Origin: Amphritea atlantica
GTDB lineage: Bacteria; Pseudomonadota; Gammaproteobacteria; Pseudomonadales; Balneatricaceae
NCBI RefSeq assembly: GCF_018860855.1
Contig: NZ_JAHKQE010000022.1
Coordinates: 124,001 to 188,000 of the forward strand
DNA length: 64,000 nt
Direction of reading: 5' to 3'
The stretch's first letter is position 1; the number at the start of each line of letters is the position of its first letter. The notes beneath the pieces were generated by a model, which saw only the letters and a list, made by a program, of their open reading frames with translations, was not told the DNA's origin and did no database searches. The position numbers and the translations under genes are program-made. This document shows positions 16,844-26,464 of the stretch, in pieces.

Positions 16844-18274
16844 ATGAAAAGCAAGAGTAAAAACAGCAAGGATAGCGATCAACAGGGACAAAGTAGTGAT
16901 TATTTTGCCCCCGTCGTGGTCGAAGACGGAGCGCTTTGGGGTACGCAAACGCAACGTTCACTGATCAATTTTAATATCGGTAAGCAGTGTTTTGAGGCCG
17001 ACTTTATAACCGCATTGGTGGCCATAAAGCGTGCTTGCGCGGTGGTGAATCATCGTGACGGACGCCTATCGGTCGGACATTATGACGCCATTATTCAAGC
17101 CTGTGATACATTACTGCAAGGCGAATATCGAGATCAATTTCCGCTAAGGGTTTGGCAAACCGGCTCTGGCACTCAGACCAATATGAACGTCAATGAGGTG
17201 ATCTGCACGCTGGCAAATCGCTTTCAAGAGAGTATCGAAAAACAGATAGGCGAAACAGGCGAGGCGGTTCACCCTAATGATCACGTCAATATGTCACAGT
17301 CATCCAATGATGTGTTCCCTAGCGCGATGCATCTGGTGGCGGCGCAGCAGAGCCATACACTGTTATTACCGGCTATCGATCATCTAATTGGCCGTTTGAA
17401 AGAGAAGCAGATCGAATTTGCCGCGGTGCATACGGTTGGTCGTACCCATATGATGGATGCGTTGCCATTGACCATCGGCGCGATGTTATCTGCTTATATC
17501 ACCCAGCTGACAGAGGCACGAGACGCGGTGAATGACAGTCTAACCGCTATTTATAAATTGGCGATAGGCGGCACCGCGGTGGGATCAGGCAGTAATGCCC
17601 CCACAGGATTTGGCACGCAGGTGGCTGAGGTTCTAGCGCAACAGTATGGCTGGCCCTTTAGTGCCCATGATAATCTCTATGCCGCGGTATCGGGAGAGGA
17701 TGCTTCTCTTCGCTTTAGCGGCGCGTTGAAGCAGTTAGCAGCGGCACTGCTTAAACTAGCCAATGATTTTCGTCTGTTAGGCAGTGGCCCGCGCTGTGGC
17801 TTTAATGAGTGGCAGCTACCCGCTAATGAGCCGGGCAGTTCGATTATGCCGGGTAAAGTGAATCCAACTCAATGTGAAGCGTTAAGCATGGTGTGCTTAC
17901 AGGTGTTTGGTAATGACTTGACCGTCTCAATGGCCGCCTCACAGGGGCAGTTACAGCTGAATACCTATCGACCGGTGATTATTCATAACCTGATGGAAAG
18001 CCTTCAGCTGCTCACCGATGCCATGCAATCATTTGCTAACAACTGTGTTGCTGGATTAACGTTGAACACCCCGCAGATTGAACAGCATATGGCGGATAAC
18101 CTTTCAGTTATCACGCTGCTGGCTCCACAGTTAGGTTACGATGTCGCCTCGGCGATTGTGCATCAGGCGCATCAGGATAACAGCTCACTGGCCGTGGCGG
18201 CCGAAGTTTTGGGTTATTACACCCAAGTAGAGTTTGACCGGCTGATGCGGGATGTATTGGATAAACAGTTATAG
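16844..18274 (+). CDS. fumC: Class II fumarate hydratase
   Basis: FumC interconverts fumarate and malate in the TCA cycle without an iron-sulfur cluster. The protein has the superfamily signature GSSIMPGKVNP near residue 326, the substrate loops TGSGTQTNMNVNEV and HPNDHVNMSQSSNDVFP, and VGRTHMMDALPLT with the catalytic histidine. At 476 residues it is slightly longer than usual, owing to a charged 20-residue N-terminal tail (KSKSKNSKDSDQQ). The opening conserved segment reads VVVEDGALWGTQTQRS where most homologues have a VP..ALWGAQT pattern. It is transcribed alone. Confidence 0.95.
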   Translation: MKSKSKNSKDSDQQGQSSDYFAPVVVEDGALWGTQTQRSLINFNIGKQCFEADFITALVAIKRACAVVNHRDGRLSVGHYDAIIQACDTLLQGEYRDQFPLRVWQTGSGTQTNMNVNEVICTLANRFQESIEKQIGETGEAVHPNDHVNMSQSSNDVFPSAMHLVAAQQSHTLLLPAIDHLIGRLKEKQIEFAAVHTVGRTHMMDALPLTIGAMLSAYITQLTEARDAVNDSLTAIYKLAIGGTAVGSGSNAPTGFGTQVAEVLAQQYGWPFSAHDNLYAAVSGEDASLRFSGALKQLAAALLKLANDFRLLGSGPRCGFNEWQLPANEPGSSIMPGKVNPTQCEALSMVCLQVFGNDLTVSMAASQGQLQLNTYRPVIIHNLMESLQLLTDAMQSFANNCVAGLTLNTPQIEQHMADNLSVITLLAPQLGYDVASAIVHQAHQDNSSLAVAAEVLGYYTQVEFDRLMRDVLDKQL

Positions 18275-18353
18275 CCCCTGTTTGCGAATGATAGATGACA
18301 GTGTGATGGTCATCTAAAGCTTTGCAGAGGTCTAAAAAATTTATTTAGGTGTA
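18275..18353 (+). other. Short gap after fumC
   Basis: No gene or clear terminator is seen in these 79 bases; the next recognisable elements are the promoter-like boxes at 18354-18381. Confidence 0.4.
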
Positions 18354-18381
18354 TTGACCGACAGTGAAATTAGGCTGATAC
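18354..18381 (+). promoter_or_regulatory. Candidate sigma-70 promoter of the leader/sRNA locus
   Basis: TTGACC (18354-18359) and TGATAC (18376-18381) are separated by 16 bp, a good sigma-70 match inside an otherwise empty intergenic region. Transcription would begin near 18388. Confidence 0.55.
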
Positions 18382-18387
18382 TCAAAC

Positions 18388-18558
18388 CAATATGAAACAG
18401 CAAACGAATACTCTTATTTTAACAGCTAACAGCCCGAATGCATTGCGACGCCGTGCATCGATTACCTGTGTCTGTTGGGGTGCTGAAAGCTGATGACGAT
18501 CACCGTCTAAGCTCACAAAATTCTAAACAAGCCGCAGGTAGCCCCTGCGGTTTTTTTT
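18388..18558 (+). ncRNA. Candidate attenuator leader or small RNA upstream of argD-like gene
   Basis: Between the promoter boxes and a strong terminator (18532-18558) lies a roughly 170-base transcript unit. It contains a 33-codon frame (18392-18493) with three adjacent arginine codons, CGA CGC CGT, at 18446-18454, overlapped by an ATGCA/TGCAT foldback. An arginine-rich leader before an acetylornithine-aminotransferase-like gene would suit attenuation. Against this, the ATG would be only about four bases from the predicted RNA start and has no Shine-Dalgarno sequence. An independent sRNA is equally possible. Confidence 0.4.
18532..18558 (+). terminator. Rho-independent terminator upstream of the argD-like gene
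   Basis: CCGCAGG (18532-18538) pairs with CCTGCGG (18544-18550) and is followed by eight T residues. It lies 258 bp after fumC and 34 bp before the aminotransferase start, so it could serve fumC, an attenuator or an sRNA. Confidence 0.85.
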
Positions 18559-18591
18559 GTCTTAAATAAATGATTAATAAGGAATGTTAGG

Positions 18592-19803
18592 ATGGATGAC
18601 TCATCTGCAAACGATTTATTGGCGAAACAGCGTTACCTGATTCCGATTACCCCACGGCCTGAACTTTGTTTTATGCGAGGAGAGGGGCACTATCTATTTG
18701 ACCAGCATGACAAACGCTATCTGGATTGGATTCAGGGTTGGGCAGTTAACACCCTAGGGCATAGCCCTGACGTGATGCAGCAAGCATTGATCAAGCAGTC
18801 AGCACAACTGATCAACCCGAGTCCTGCTTTTTATAATCAGCCGATGCTCACGTTAGCTGAACTATTGTGTGAAAACTCAGCATTAGATGAGGTTTTTTTT
18901 ACCAATAGTGGTGCAGAAGCCAATGAAGGTGCGATTAAACTCGCCCGTAAGTGGGGTCAGAAGCACAAAAATGGTGCTTATAAGATCATTACTTTCGACC
19001 ACAGTTTTCATGGTCGGACCTTGGCCACGATGTCGGCTACGGGAAAAGATGCATTCGCCCCTTTGTTTGAACCTAAGGTCAGTGGTTTTACTAAGGTGGC
19101 ATACAATGATCTAAGTGCCACCGAGGCCGCCGTTGATGATCAGACAGTGGCTATTATGCTGGAGTTAATTCAGGGGGAAGCCGGCGTAATTCCTGCTGAT
19201 GCAGAATTCGTTGCTGGGCTGGATGCGCTGTGTAAACAGCATAACCTGTTGTTAATTGTGGATGAAGTACAAACCGGTATTGGTCGTACCGGTAGCTTGT
19301 TTGCCTATCAACAGTATCAGGCGCATCCACATATCATGACCTTAGGTAAGGGGTTGGGTGGCGGTGTTCCTATTGCGGCGATGGTGATCGATAAAGCGGT
19401 GAGCTGCTTTGAGTACGGCGATCAAGGGGGGACTTTTAATGGTAACCCTTTGATGTGTGCCGTCTCTGGTGCGGTATTGCATGAAGTATTGGCGGACGGT
19501 TTTTTGGCCCAAGTTAACCGAGTGAGTGAGTATTTCTGTCAACAACTCGGAGTGCTGGCTAAACGGTTTGGGCTAGGTGCGACCCGAGGAAAAGGTTTGT
19601 TGTTGGCAATGAATACCGGCGAGATCTCGGCCCCGCAGATTGTGACATTAGCCAGGGATGCAGGATTACTGCTTAATGCACCTCGAGAGGATTCTCTAAG
19701 GTTTATGCCCGCGCTGACTTTGACAGAAAAAGAGGTCGATGACGGGATTGTGATTTTGAACGATGTGTTAACCGCACTGACTTCATCCCAGAAAGAGAGT
19801 TAA
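18592..19803 (+). CDS. Class III aminotransferase, acetylornithine aminotransferase-like
   Basis: A PLP-dependent enzyme of 403 residues, closest in pattern to proteins annotated as ArgD or AstC-type acetylornithine transaminases. It has TNSGAEANEGAIKLARKW (104-121), FHGRTLATMSATG, Asp224 in LLIVDEVQTGIGRTG, and the PLP lysine Lys253 in IMTLGKGLGGGVP. The segment RYLDWIQGWAVNTLGHSP is characteristic of this subgroup. It should move the delta-amino group of N-acetylornithine or a similar omega-amino compound to 2-oxoglutarate. No other arg gene is nearby, so biosynthetic versus catabolic use is unresolved. A terminator precedes it and another follows. Confidence 0.88.
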   Translation: MDDSSANDLLAKQRYLIPITPRPELCFMRGEGHYLFDQHDKRYLDWIQGWAVNTLGHSPDVMQQALIKQSAQLINPSPAFYNQPMLTLAELLCENSALDEVFFTNSGAEANEGAIKLARKWGQKHKNGAYKIITFDHSFHGRTLATMSATGKDAFAPLFEPKVSGFTKVAYNDLSATEAAVDDQTVAIMLELIQGEAGVIPADAEFVAGLDALCKQHNLLLIVDEVQTGIGRTGSLFAYQQYQAHPHIMTLGKGLGGGVPIAAMVIDKAVSCFEYGDQGGTFNGNPLMCAVSGAVLHEVLADGFLAQVNRVSEYFCQQLGVLAKRFGLGATRGKGLLLAMNTGEISAPQIVTLARDAGLLLNAPREDSLRFMPALTLTEKEVDDGIVILNDVLTALTSSQKES

Positions 19804-19855
19804 ACGATAAGGTGGAATCTGGCTAGGTCGTCCTAGCTCAGTGGTTTTGCCGGTT

Positions 19856-19885
19856 ATTTCTGGCCGCACTTTGGCGGCCAGAAAT
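19856..19885. terminator. Bidirectional hairpin between argD-like gene and chemoreceptor gene
   Basis: ATTTCTGGCCGC pairs perfectly over 12 bp with GCGGCCAGAAAT around ACTTTG, between two convergent genes. The T runs are short, so termination efficiency is uncertain. Confidence 0.7.
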
Positions 19886-19929
19886 TTAAAGCATATCGGC
19901 GTCGATCACCTTAATCGCAGACGTCGAGG

Positions 19930-22077
19930 CTAATGCGCGCTTACCTGAAATACGCTGACTAATTGATTGAGCTTATGGGCAGTGTTTTTAACCGAGATAG
20001 ACCTATCTTGTAGTGTGCCGATAGAGTCGTTCATCTGTTCTGCCGAAACACCTACCCGTCGAGCTGTATCACCATGACGTTGACTGTTCTCATCTAGCTG
20101 TTTGATGGCTAAGAACATATGCTCAACTAGCTTATGCAGGCTGGTATTTTCACTGGATGCTTGTTCGGTCTTTTTCAAACTGCGATCTACATCCTGCACC
20201 CCTGATTCCATAAAATCGACCGCACTTTGGGTTTCCTGCTGGATGCCCTCAATCATCTGTTGAATCTCGTTGGCTGAGGCGGCGGTTCTATGTGCTAATC
20301 CACGTACTTCCTCGGCGACCACTGAGAAGCCGCGGCCATGTTCGCCGGCTCTTGCTGCCTCAATCGCTGCATTTAGGGCCAGTAAGTTGGTTTGATTGGT
20401 AATATCAGTGATGACGCCAATGATTTTTCCGACTTCCACCGTTAGGCTATTAAGCGATTGTACTTTCTTCGCGGATGTCTCAACGATGTTGCGAATATCC
20501 TCTGTGCCTGAACGAACCGATTCAAATTGTTGCCGTGCATCGGAAACGACGGTGTCCATGGCATCTTTCAGCGATTCAGCGGTGTTAGATGCTTGGCCTA
20601 TTTCAACCAGTTGCTCTTCGAGCAGTGTCAGTATTTCTTGAATAGAGTCGCTCACCTCTGAGGACACCTGACAGGCTTCTTTATTGGTATCAAGCATCGC
20701 TTCATTGGTGAGTTTTACATTACTGCTAGAGGTAATAACCTGGCCTACAATGCCATCTAGGCTATCAATAAAACTATTGATCCAGCGCGCCATATCACCC
20801 GTTTCATCGGCGACTAGCTGACGGGATGAAATACGTTGACGAAGATTACCTTCACCTTCAGCGATCGTGCGGATGACCTCTGTCATATCATCCAGTCTTG
20901 AGGCTAATCGATTGGTACTTAGCTTAGGGAACATAAAGGTTGTTATGAGCAGTAGTAATACTGAGATAGCATCAATGGTGTACTGTGGCAGCGGCGTGAA
21001 ATAGTGCAATCCACTGTTAACGCCGAGAATGGCCGCTGCAGTGAGACCATAGCCTTTCATTAAACTGAGATTGATTGAGCGTCGACGATAGACCTCCTCT
21101 AAGTCGCCTTCACACATCATCCCCCAACGATCAGGAGACCCTTTGAGTTGAAACGTGACGCCCTTGCCGATCACAGGGATATGGCGATAATCCGAGTAGC
21201 CAGGATAGGTGATAAATAGATTTTCGCCTTTGTTTATGGTTTCACGGACACCGGGATGGAGTTGCCCTGTGGCGGGGTCGGTGAAGCGTAGCTCTAACTC
21301 GGTATGCCGCCTAACTCTGACGGTGCCCCACTGGGTATGGATGCCGCTTTTTAAATTCTCACCATGGGAAAAGGTATTATCTTCAAAGCGGGAACGTGAA
21401 AGGGCGGTACCTTGCTGAATACTGCTATCGACATGGGAGTCGACCATGAAAATATAGTTATCACCGGACTCAGGATAAATATGCCCCGCCTCTCGTTGAA
21501 TAAGGTCGCCGAGTACATCGTTGGGTACACGACCACAAATAGCGCCCAGAAATACGCCATCTTTTTTGATCGGCTGATAGAACATGAGCGTGACTTCATC
21601 ATGGAATTTAGAGCTGGAGGGGCCAATATCTAACGTCAGCGGATCTACATATGGGCCGTGTAGGAAGGGTTGCTTGACTCCGGCTGTCCATGCGGCAGTC
21701 GGCAGATCGGTATGACCTATATGATCTGTATAAGTAGAAGTGATCACCGAACCATGCATATCAATTACAAAAAATTCGGAAAAATCGGGGGCTGAGACTA
21801 GGCGTTCATTGAGCCAAGTTAAGTTAATATCCGCAAAGGTGGGTGCAAGATAATCAGCGATAAATTCCAGCTGATCCCATTGATGTTCTACCCATTGATT
21901 GAGAATTTTCACCCGTGTTGAGGCGATGCCTTCAAATGTCTGCTCTACCGAATGGTATTGATGACGATTGAGGAAACACGACTTGTACATCGATAATTTA
22001 CTGGTTTTACCAAACCAATTAAGCCACTTTTTTTCCTGTTGGCTGAGGTTCATTGAACTACTTTTAAGCTTAGTCAT
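19930..22077 (-). CDS. Methyl-accepting chemotaxis protein with atypical membrane topology
   Basis: A 715-residue chemoreceptor. Residues about 40-330 form a Cache-like sensor ([38 protein letters not shown]). Two hydrophobic segments lie near 338-390 ([15 protein letters not shown] and [13 protein letters not shown]), followed by a HAMP-like linker. The signalling tip has [20 protein letters not shown] and [14 protein letters not shown]. No transmembrane segment precedes the sensor: the N-terminus is polar ([18 protein letters not shown]). The sensor may therefore be cytoplasmic, unlike classical receptors. AGGAAAG precedes the start. Confidence 0.92.
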   Translation of the reverse strand: MTKLKSSSMNLSQQEKKWLNWFGKTSKLSMYKSCFLNRHQYHSVEQTFEGIASTRVKILNQWVEHQWDQLEFIADYLAPTFADINLTWLNERLVSAPDFSEFFVIDMHGSVITSTYTDHIGHTDLPTAAWTAGVKQPFLHGPYVDPLTLDIGPSSSKFHDEVTLMFYQPIKKDGVFLGAICGRVPNDVLGDLIQREAGHIYPESGDNYIFMVDSHVDSSIQQGTALSRSRFEDNTFSHGENLKSGIHTQWGTVRVRRHTELELRFTDPATGQLHPGVRETINKGENLFITYPGYSDYRHIPVIGKGVTFQLKGSPDRWGMMCEGDLEEVYRRRSINLSLMKGYGLTAAAILGVNSGLHYFTPLPQYTIDAISVLLLLITTFMFPKLSTNRLASRLDDMTEVIRTIAEGEGNLRQRISSRQLVADETGDMARWINSFIDSLDGIVGQVITSSSNVKLTNEAMLDTNKEACQVSSEVSDSIQEILTLLEEQLVEIGQASNTAESLKDAMDTVVSDARQQFESVRSGTEDIRNIVETSAKKVQSLNSLTVEVGKIIGVITDITNQTNLLALNAAIEAARAGEHGRGFSVVAEEVRGLAHRTAASANEIQQMIEGIQQETQSAVDFMESGVQDVDRSLKKTEQASSENTSLHKLVEHMFLAIKQLDENSQRHGDTARRVGVSAEQMNDSIGTLQDRSISVKNTAHKLNQLVSVFQVSAH

Positions 22078-22396
22078 GGATGATAACTTTCCTCAGAACA
22101 GAGTATTAACAGGCGATATAGTGTTGAATGCAATTTTTATTCCATTAGGTTGAAAATTAGCAAAAGCCAACCTCACCCTTATCCATTTTAAAAGTATGGC
22201 TTTATTGTGGGGCGCTTCGTTTTGCATAAAGCTATAAATGCACAATAAGGGTGCGTATTGGTGTTTTTGTGCTACGTAGGGGTATTTGGCAGCAGACCCT
22301 CTGGGTTTTTCTTTTTGGTGATCTGCTCAGCGGTAAATAGCTTGTTCTATCAGTGCCAGCCATCCGATATGAGTAGCGGATGAAGTTGAAGGTGGT
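22078..22396 (-). other. Intergenic region between LysR and chemoreceptor genes
   Basis: No gene is seen. CATCCG/CGGATG (about 22361-22383) lies just after the LysR stop, and AGCAGA/TCTGCT encloses an A-rich loop near 22290-22327. Both could contribute to ending the LysR transcript on the minus strand. The chemoreceptor promoter should be within the last 100 bases; no clear sigma-28 box was found. Confidence 0.4.
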
Positions 22397-23287
22397 TTAA
22401 AGCGCCAAGCGGGCTAACAATGACCGGATTAACGTGCGATGTTCACCATGTAAACTGTAGGCGGCATAGGCGGTCATTTCGATGGTGGGGGCGTCATTAA
22501 CAAGGTGTAACCGTTCCTGTTCGAGTAATGGGTTAGCGATGACTTGGGGAAGATAAGCCGCGCCGCCACAGCTGAGTATTAAGTTAAGAGCCACACGGCC
22601 ACTATTGGCCCGCACTCTAGCCAGTGGTCTTTGAGGAAATGTGGATTCGTGCAGTCCCGCAAAGGTTGCACCCCATTCAACTCGGATATAACCCTCTGCT
22701 ATGGCTTTATCTACCGCTGTATCCGCTTTATCTGATACGAGTATCATGGGGACCGTCGCCACTTCCTGAACGACATACCCTTTCAGACTTGGTTGCTCAT
22801 ACATAAAGCCGACATCGATCAATCCCTGCTCTAATTTTTCGACCACGCGTAAGGGGGTGCTTTCTTCTGCCCTCAAGCTAATATTTGGGATAGTGTTGTA
22901 GATATCACTCAACCAATCTTGTAAGAAGATATCCCAAAGACTCGATACACCGGCAATTACGAGTCGTTTGTGGTGCCGGTCACTTAACGCGGTGTCCTCA
23001 TAAGCTCTTTCCCAAGCATTAAGAATAAAGCGAGCATGTCGTTCAAAGCCTTCACCAGCAGGGGTTAGGCTGACTTCATGATGTTTGCGGGTAAACAGTG
23101 ATAAACCTAATAGTGTTTCTAACTGCTTGATGCGGGCACTGACGGTTGAAGAAGAAACGTATAGGTTTTCAGCTGCGCGGCCAAAGTTGCGGGTTTGAGC
23201 GACTTCGATAAAGGTTTGCAGAAGAACTAAATCCACATCAATATCCTGTTTTTTTGGCCGTAATAGCCATTTAATATCGTTTCTCAT
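22397..23287 (-). CDS. LysR-family transcriptional regulator
   Basis: A 296-residue LysR-type regulator from the ATG at 23287; an in-frame start at 23356 would add 23 unconserved residues. The N-terminal helix-turn-helix is LLQTFIEVAQTRNFGRAAEN and LYVSSSTVSARIKQLETLLG, followed by LFTRKHHEVSLTPAGE. The C-terminal effector-binding domain has the usual two-lobe layout and seems tuned to a small anion or metabolite, but no ligand can be named. It is divergent from the SulP transporter 92 bp away, so it may control that gene; this is inference from orientation. Confidence 0.92.
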   Translation of the reverse strand: MRNDIKWLLRPKKQDIDVDLVLLQTFIEVAQTRNFGRAAENLYVSSSTVSARIKQLETLLGLSLFTRKHHEVSLTPAGEGFERHARFILNAWERAYEDTALSDRHHKRLVIAGVSSLWDIFLQDWLSDIYNTIPNISLRAEESTPLRVVEKLEQGLIDVGFMYEQPSLKGYVVQEVATVPMILVSDKADTAVDKAIAEGYIRVEWGATFAGLHESTFPQRPLARVRANSGRVALNLILSCGGAAYLPQVIANPLLEQERLHLVNDAPTIEMTAYAAYSLHGEHRTLIRSLLARLAL

Positions 23288-23379
23288 GATAGCAAGACTC
23301 TCGTAGGATGTCTGCCTCAAGCCTTGTGGGCCTCGATGAGAGGCTCTGCAAGCCAAACCAATGACAACAGATACTGAGT

Positions 23380-25155
23380 ATGAGCAAGAGAATCGTAGCG
23401 TCAGATCATGCTAGACGAAACCTAATGAAAACATTGCGCTGCTGGATGCCTTTTCTGGTTTGGGGGCGGGAAGTTAATCGTCACTCTTTGGTGGCGGACT
23501 TACTGGCGGGTCTTACCGGTGCAATTGTTGTATTACCCCAAGGTGTTGCTTACGCCATGATTGCGGGTTTACCTCCTGAATTTGGCTTATACACAGCGAT
23601 TATTGTCCCCATTATTACCGGTCTATTTGGCTCATCCCGTCATATGGTGTCTGGCCCTGCGGCGGCGATTTCGATCGTGGTGCTGAGTGTAGTCAGCAAT
23701 ATTGTGCCTCAGGGAATCGAGGCTTATATTCCGGCGGTGCTGACACTCACATTATTAGCAGGGCTGTTTCAATTCGGTTTTGGTTTGGCTCGCATGGGGA
23801 TGTTGGTTAACTTTATCTCCCATACGGTGGTGATCGGCTTTACCGCCGGTGCCGCGATCCTTATTGCTTCAAGTCAGTTTAAACATGTTCTCGGATTATC
23901 AATCCCTGCCGGAAAACCTTTCTATGCAGATTGGGAGTTTATGCTGGGTCACTTACAAGATTTTAATGGCTATTCACTGAGTATTGCGCTGGTGACGATA
24001 GGTAGCACTCTACTGATCAAAAAAATGAGCCGGAAAGTTCCGGCGATGTTATTCGGTATGATCATGGGAAGTCTGTTCTGCTGGTTATTAAACGGTGTCA
24101 GCCAAGGCGTGCCGATGGTGGGGGAACTATCAGGGCAACTGCCGGCTTTCATTCTGCCTGACTTATCTGTCGGTACACTCAGTGCGATGCTGCCTGGGGC
24201 ACTGGCAATCGCGATACTCGGGTTGGTCGAAGCGGTGGCGATTGCGCGGGCCATTGCGATTCATTCGGGCCAGCGTATCGATGGGAATCAGGAGTTTATT
24301 GGTCAGGGGCTCTCTAATGTGGTTGGGAGTTTTTTCTCTTGTTATATGAGTTCGGGTTCGTTTACCCGTAGTGGGGTGAATTATGATGCCGGTGCAAAAA
24401 CACCACTAGCGGTGATGTTTGCCGCGTTGATCGTGGTACTGATTTTACTCTTTGCGCCACAGGTGACCGCTTTCTTACCGCTGCCAGCGATGGCTGGTGC
24501 GATCATGTTAATCGCTTGGAACCTCATCGATGTCCGTCATATTCGAGAGATTCTCCACAGTAGTAAGCAGGAAGCCTCAATCCTTCTCGTAACCTTTATG
24601 TCGACTTTGATTGTCGCCCTAGAATTTTCTATCTATCTGGGGGTGTTGATGTCGCTAATTTTTTATCTAAAACGAACCTCGACGCCGAAGATGATGGAGG
24701 TTGCGCCTAAGTCGATCGATCAGGGGACGGATCTGCGCAGCGTCCAGCGTTTCCAGTTACCCGAGTGTCCACAACTTAAAATCATCCGTATTGACGGTTC
24801 TCTCTTCTTTGGTGCGGTGGATCATATTCAGAAAAACTTGATCCGTTTTAGTGAGGAGAATCATGGTCGAAACCATATTTTGATTAATTGTACCGGTATC
24901 AATTTTATTGATTATGCGGGGGCTGAAATGCTGTTGAAAGAGGCTCGGTATCTACAGGAAAAAGGTTTCACACTAAGTTTCTGCGCGTTAAAAAACACTG
25001 TTAAAGACGAGTTGGCCGCGTTAAATTTTTTGGCAAAATTAGGAGAAGAGAATTTTTATGCCACAGTGGATGATGCCTTGAGTACCTTAGTGCCACGTTT
25101 AAATCCCGATATCTGTAAGCAATGCCAGCAAAGGGTATTCAAGCAGTGTCCTTGA
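23380..25155 (+). CDS. SulP-family anion transporter with STAS domain
   Basis: A 591-residue inner-membrane transporter of the SulP/SLC26 family. The membrane domain (about 15-420) has LLAGLTGAIVVLPQGVAYAM, the SulP signature SSRHMVSGPAAAISIVV, and SGSFTRSGVNYDAGAKTPLA. The C-terminal STAS domain contains IIRIDGSLFFGAV and NCTGINFIDYAGAEML. The protein ends with an unusual cysteine-rich tail (ICKQCQQRVFKQC). Substrates in this family include sulfate, bicarbonate and dicarboxylates; none can be chosen here. An ATG at 23425 is an alternative start. The divergent LysR gene is the likely regulator. Confidence 0.93.
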   Translation: MSKRIVASDHARRNLMKTLRCWMPFLVWGREVNRHSLVADLLAGLTGAIVVLPQGVAYAMIAGLPPEFGLYTAIIVPIITGLFGSSRHMVSGPAAAISIVVLSVVSNIVPQGIEAYIPAVLTLTLLAGLFQFGFGLARMGMLVNFISHTVVIGFTAGAAILIASSQFKHVLGLSIPAGKPFYADWEFMLGHLQDFNGYSLSIALVTIGSTLLIKKMSRKVPAMLFGMIMGSLFCWLLNGVSQGVPMVGELSGQLPAFILPDLSVGTLSAMLPGALAIAILGLVEAVAIARAIAIHSGQRIDGNQEFIGQGLSNVVGSFFSCYMSSGSFTRSGVNYDAGAKTPLAVMFAALIVVLILLFAPQVTAFLPLPAMAGAIMLIAWNLIDVRHIREILHSSKQEASILLVTFMSTLIVALEFSIYLGVLMSLIFYLKRTSTPKMMEVAPKSIDQGTDLRSVQRFQLPECPQLKIIRIDGSLFFGAVDHIQKNLIRFSEENHGRNHILINCTGINFIDYAGAEMLLKEARYLQEKGFTLSFCALKNTVKDELAALNFLAKLGEENFYATVDDALSTLVPRLNPDICKQCQQRVFKQCP

Positions 25156-25169
25156 TTGAGCTATAGGGA

Positions 25170-25202
25170 GCACTGCTGAGGTATTTTGTGTCAGTGCTTG
25201 TT
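25170..25202 (+). terminator. Possible terminator after the SulP gene
   Basis: AGCACTG pairs with CAGTGCT across a 16-base loop and runs into TGTTAAA. The long loop and weak T run make this tentative; it lies between convergent genes. Confidence 0.4.
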
Positions 25203-25225
25203 AAACATCTAAACGGCTCTGGATA

Positions 25226-26458
25226 TTAATTTTTTGCCGTTAACGGTGTTTGATGTTTAGGTAAGCCCAGCGAGATGAGCGCAGTAATGGCGATAAACAG
25301 TGTCGCAACCCATAAGCAGGCGGCGAGACCAAAGTCCTGATAGATCCAGCCGGATAGCACGGTACCTATCAGTCTACCCATGGCGTTTGCCATATAGTAA
25401 AAACCGACATCAAGGGATACGCCATCTTCACCGGCATAACTCACAATTAAATAGCTGTGCAATGATGAGTTAACCGCAAACAGCGCGCCAAAGACTAGCA
25501 GGCCACCAATGAGTATCAAATGCACATGCCAGTGATAGGTGAGTGATAGCGCGATGAGGGCTGGCGTTATCCCCAGCGCAATAGCCCAAACGACCGCTTG
25601 GCGGCCATCAGAAAGTCTACCGGTGCGTTTACCTGTTACATGGGGGGCTAAACTTTGCACAATGCCATAGCCGATGACCCATGTGGCTAAAAAGCCCCCT
25701 ACTGACCAGTGATCCCAGCCGAAGCTATTAGCCAGAAACACCGGTAAAGCAACTACGAACCAGACATCCCGAGCGCCAAACAGGAACATGCGTGCCGCAG
25801 AAAGGTAGTTAACGGCTCTGCTTTTAGAGAATATATCCGTGAATTTAGGCTTGTTTTTCGCCTGACCTAAGCCCTTTTTTAAATTGAGTAGGCTGAGTAT
25901 CCACACCACGGTTAATCCGATCACCATGGTGAGTACCGCATCGGCAAATCCGAATAGGCTTAGTAACGCGCCGCCTAAGAAAAATCCGACCCCTTTCAAT
26001 GCATTTTTGGAGCCGGTTAAAATAGCGATCCATTTGTATAGCTGACCGGAGGCATCATCGGGAACCAACAATTTGATCGAACTCTTGGCACTCATCTTAT
26101 TGAGATCTTTGGCAATACCCGAGAGGGCTTGCGCGGCCATGACCCAAGGAATTGTCAGTAGGGTGGTCGGCACTAGCAACATACACAGGGCAACAATCTG
26201 CATGAATAAGCCAATATTCATGGTTTTATTCAGACCGATGCGAGCCCCAAGCCAGCCTCCGATTAAGTTGGTTATTACGCCAAAAATCTCGTAAAAAATG
26301 AATAGCATGGCGATTTCCAGTGGGCTATAGCCGAGCCCATGGAAATACAGCACAACCAGCATCCTTAGTGCGCCATCCGTTAAGGTAAATGCCCAGTAAT
26401 TACCCGTGACAACCATATATTGACGGATTTGAGGGGATAGTTGTGCTAGCCATTGCAT
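25226..26458 (-). CDS. arsJ: Organoarsenical efflux MFS transporter ArsJ
   Basis: ArsJ exports 1-arseno-3-phosphoglycerate made by its partner glyceraldehyde-3-phosphate dehydrogenase; the product falls apart to arsenate outside the cell. The 410-residue protein has about 12 membrane segments and ArsJ-type sequences: TGNYWAFTLTDGALRMLVVL near the N-terminus, GIAKDLNKMSAKSSIKLL, and ARMFLFGARDVWFVVALPVF. It lies 6 bp after gapdh at the end of the minus-strand ars operon, the expected pairing. No arsC reductase is present in the operon, so arsenate would be handled by this route and arsenite by Acr3. Confidence 0.93.
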   Translation of the reverse strand: MQWLAQLSPQIRQYMVVTGNYWAFTLTDGALRMLVVLYFHGLGYSPLEIAMLFIFYEIFGVITNLIGGWLGARIGLNKTMNIGLFMQIVALCMLLVPTTLLTIPWVMAAQALSGIAKDLNKMSAKSSIKLLVPDDASGQLYKWIAILTGSKNALKGVGFFLGGALLSLFGFADAVLTMVIGLTVVWILSLLNLKKGLGQAKNKPKFTDIFSKSRAVNYLSAARMFLFGARDVWFVVALPVFLANSFGWDHWSVGGFLATWVIGYGIVQSLAPHVTGKRTGRLSDGRQAVVWAIALGITPALIALSLTYHWHVHLILIGGLLVFGALFAVNSSLHSYLIVSYAGEDGVSLDVGFYYMANAMGRLIGTVLSGWIYQDFGLAACLWVATLFIAITALISLGLPKHQTPLTAKN

Positions 26459-26464
26459 TGTTTA

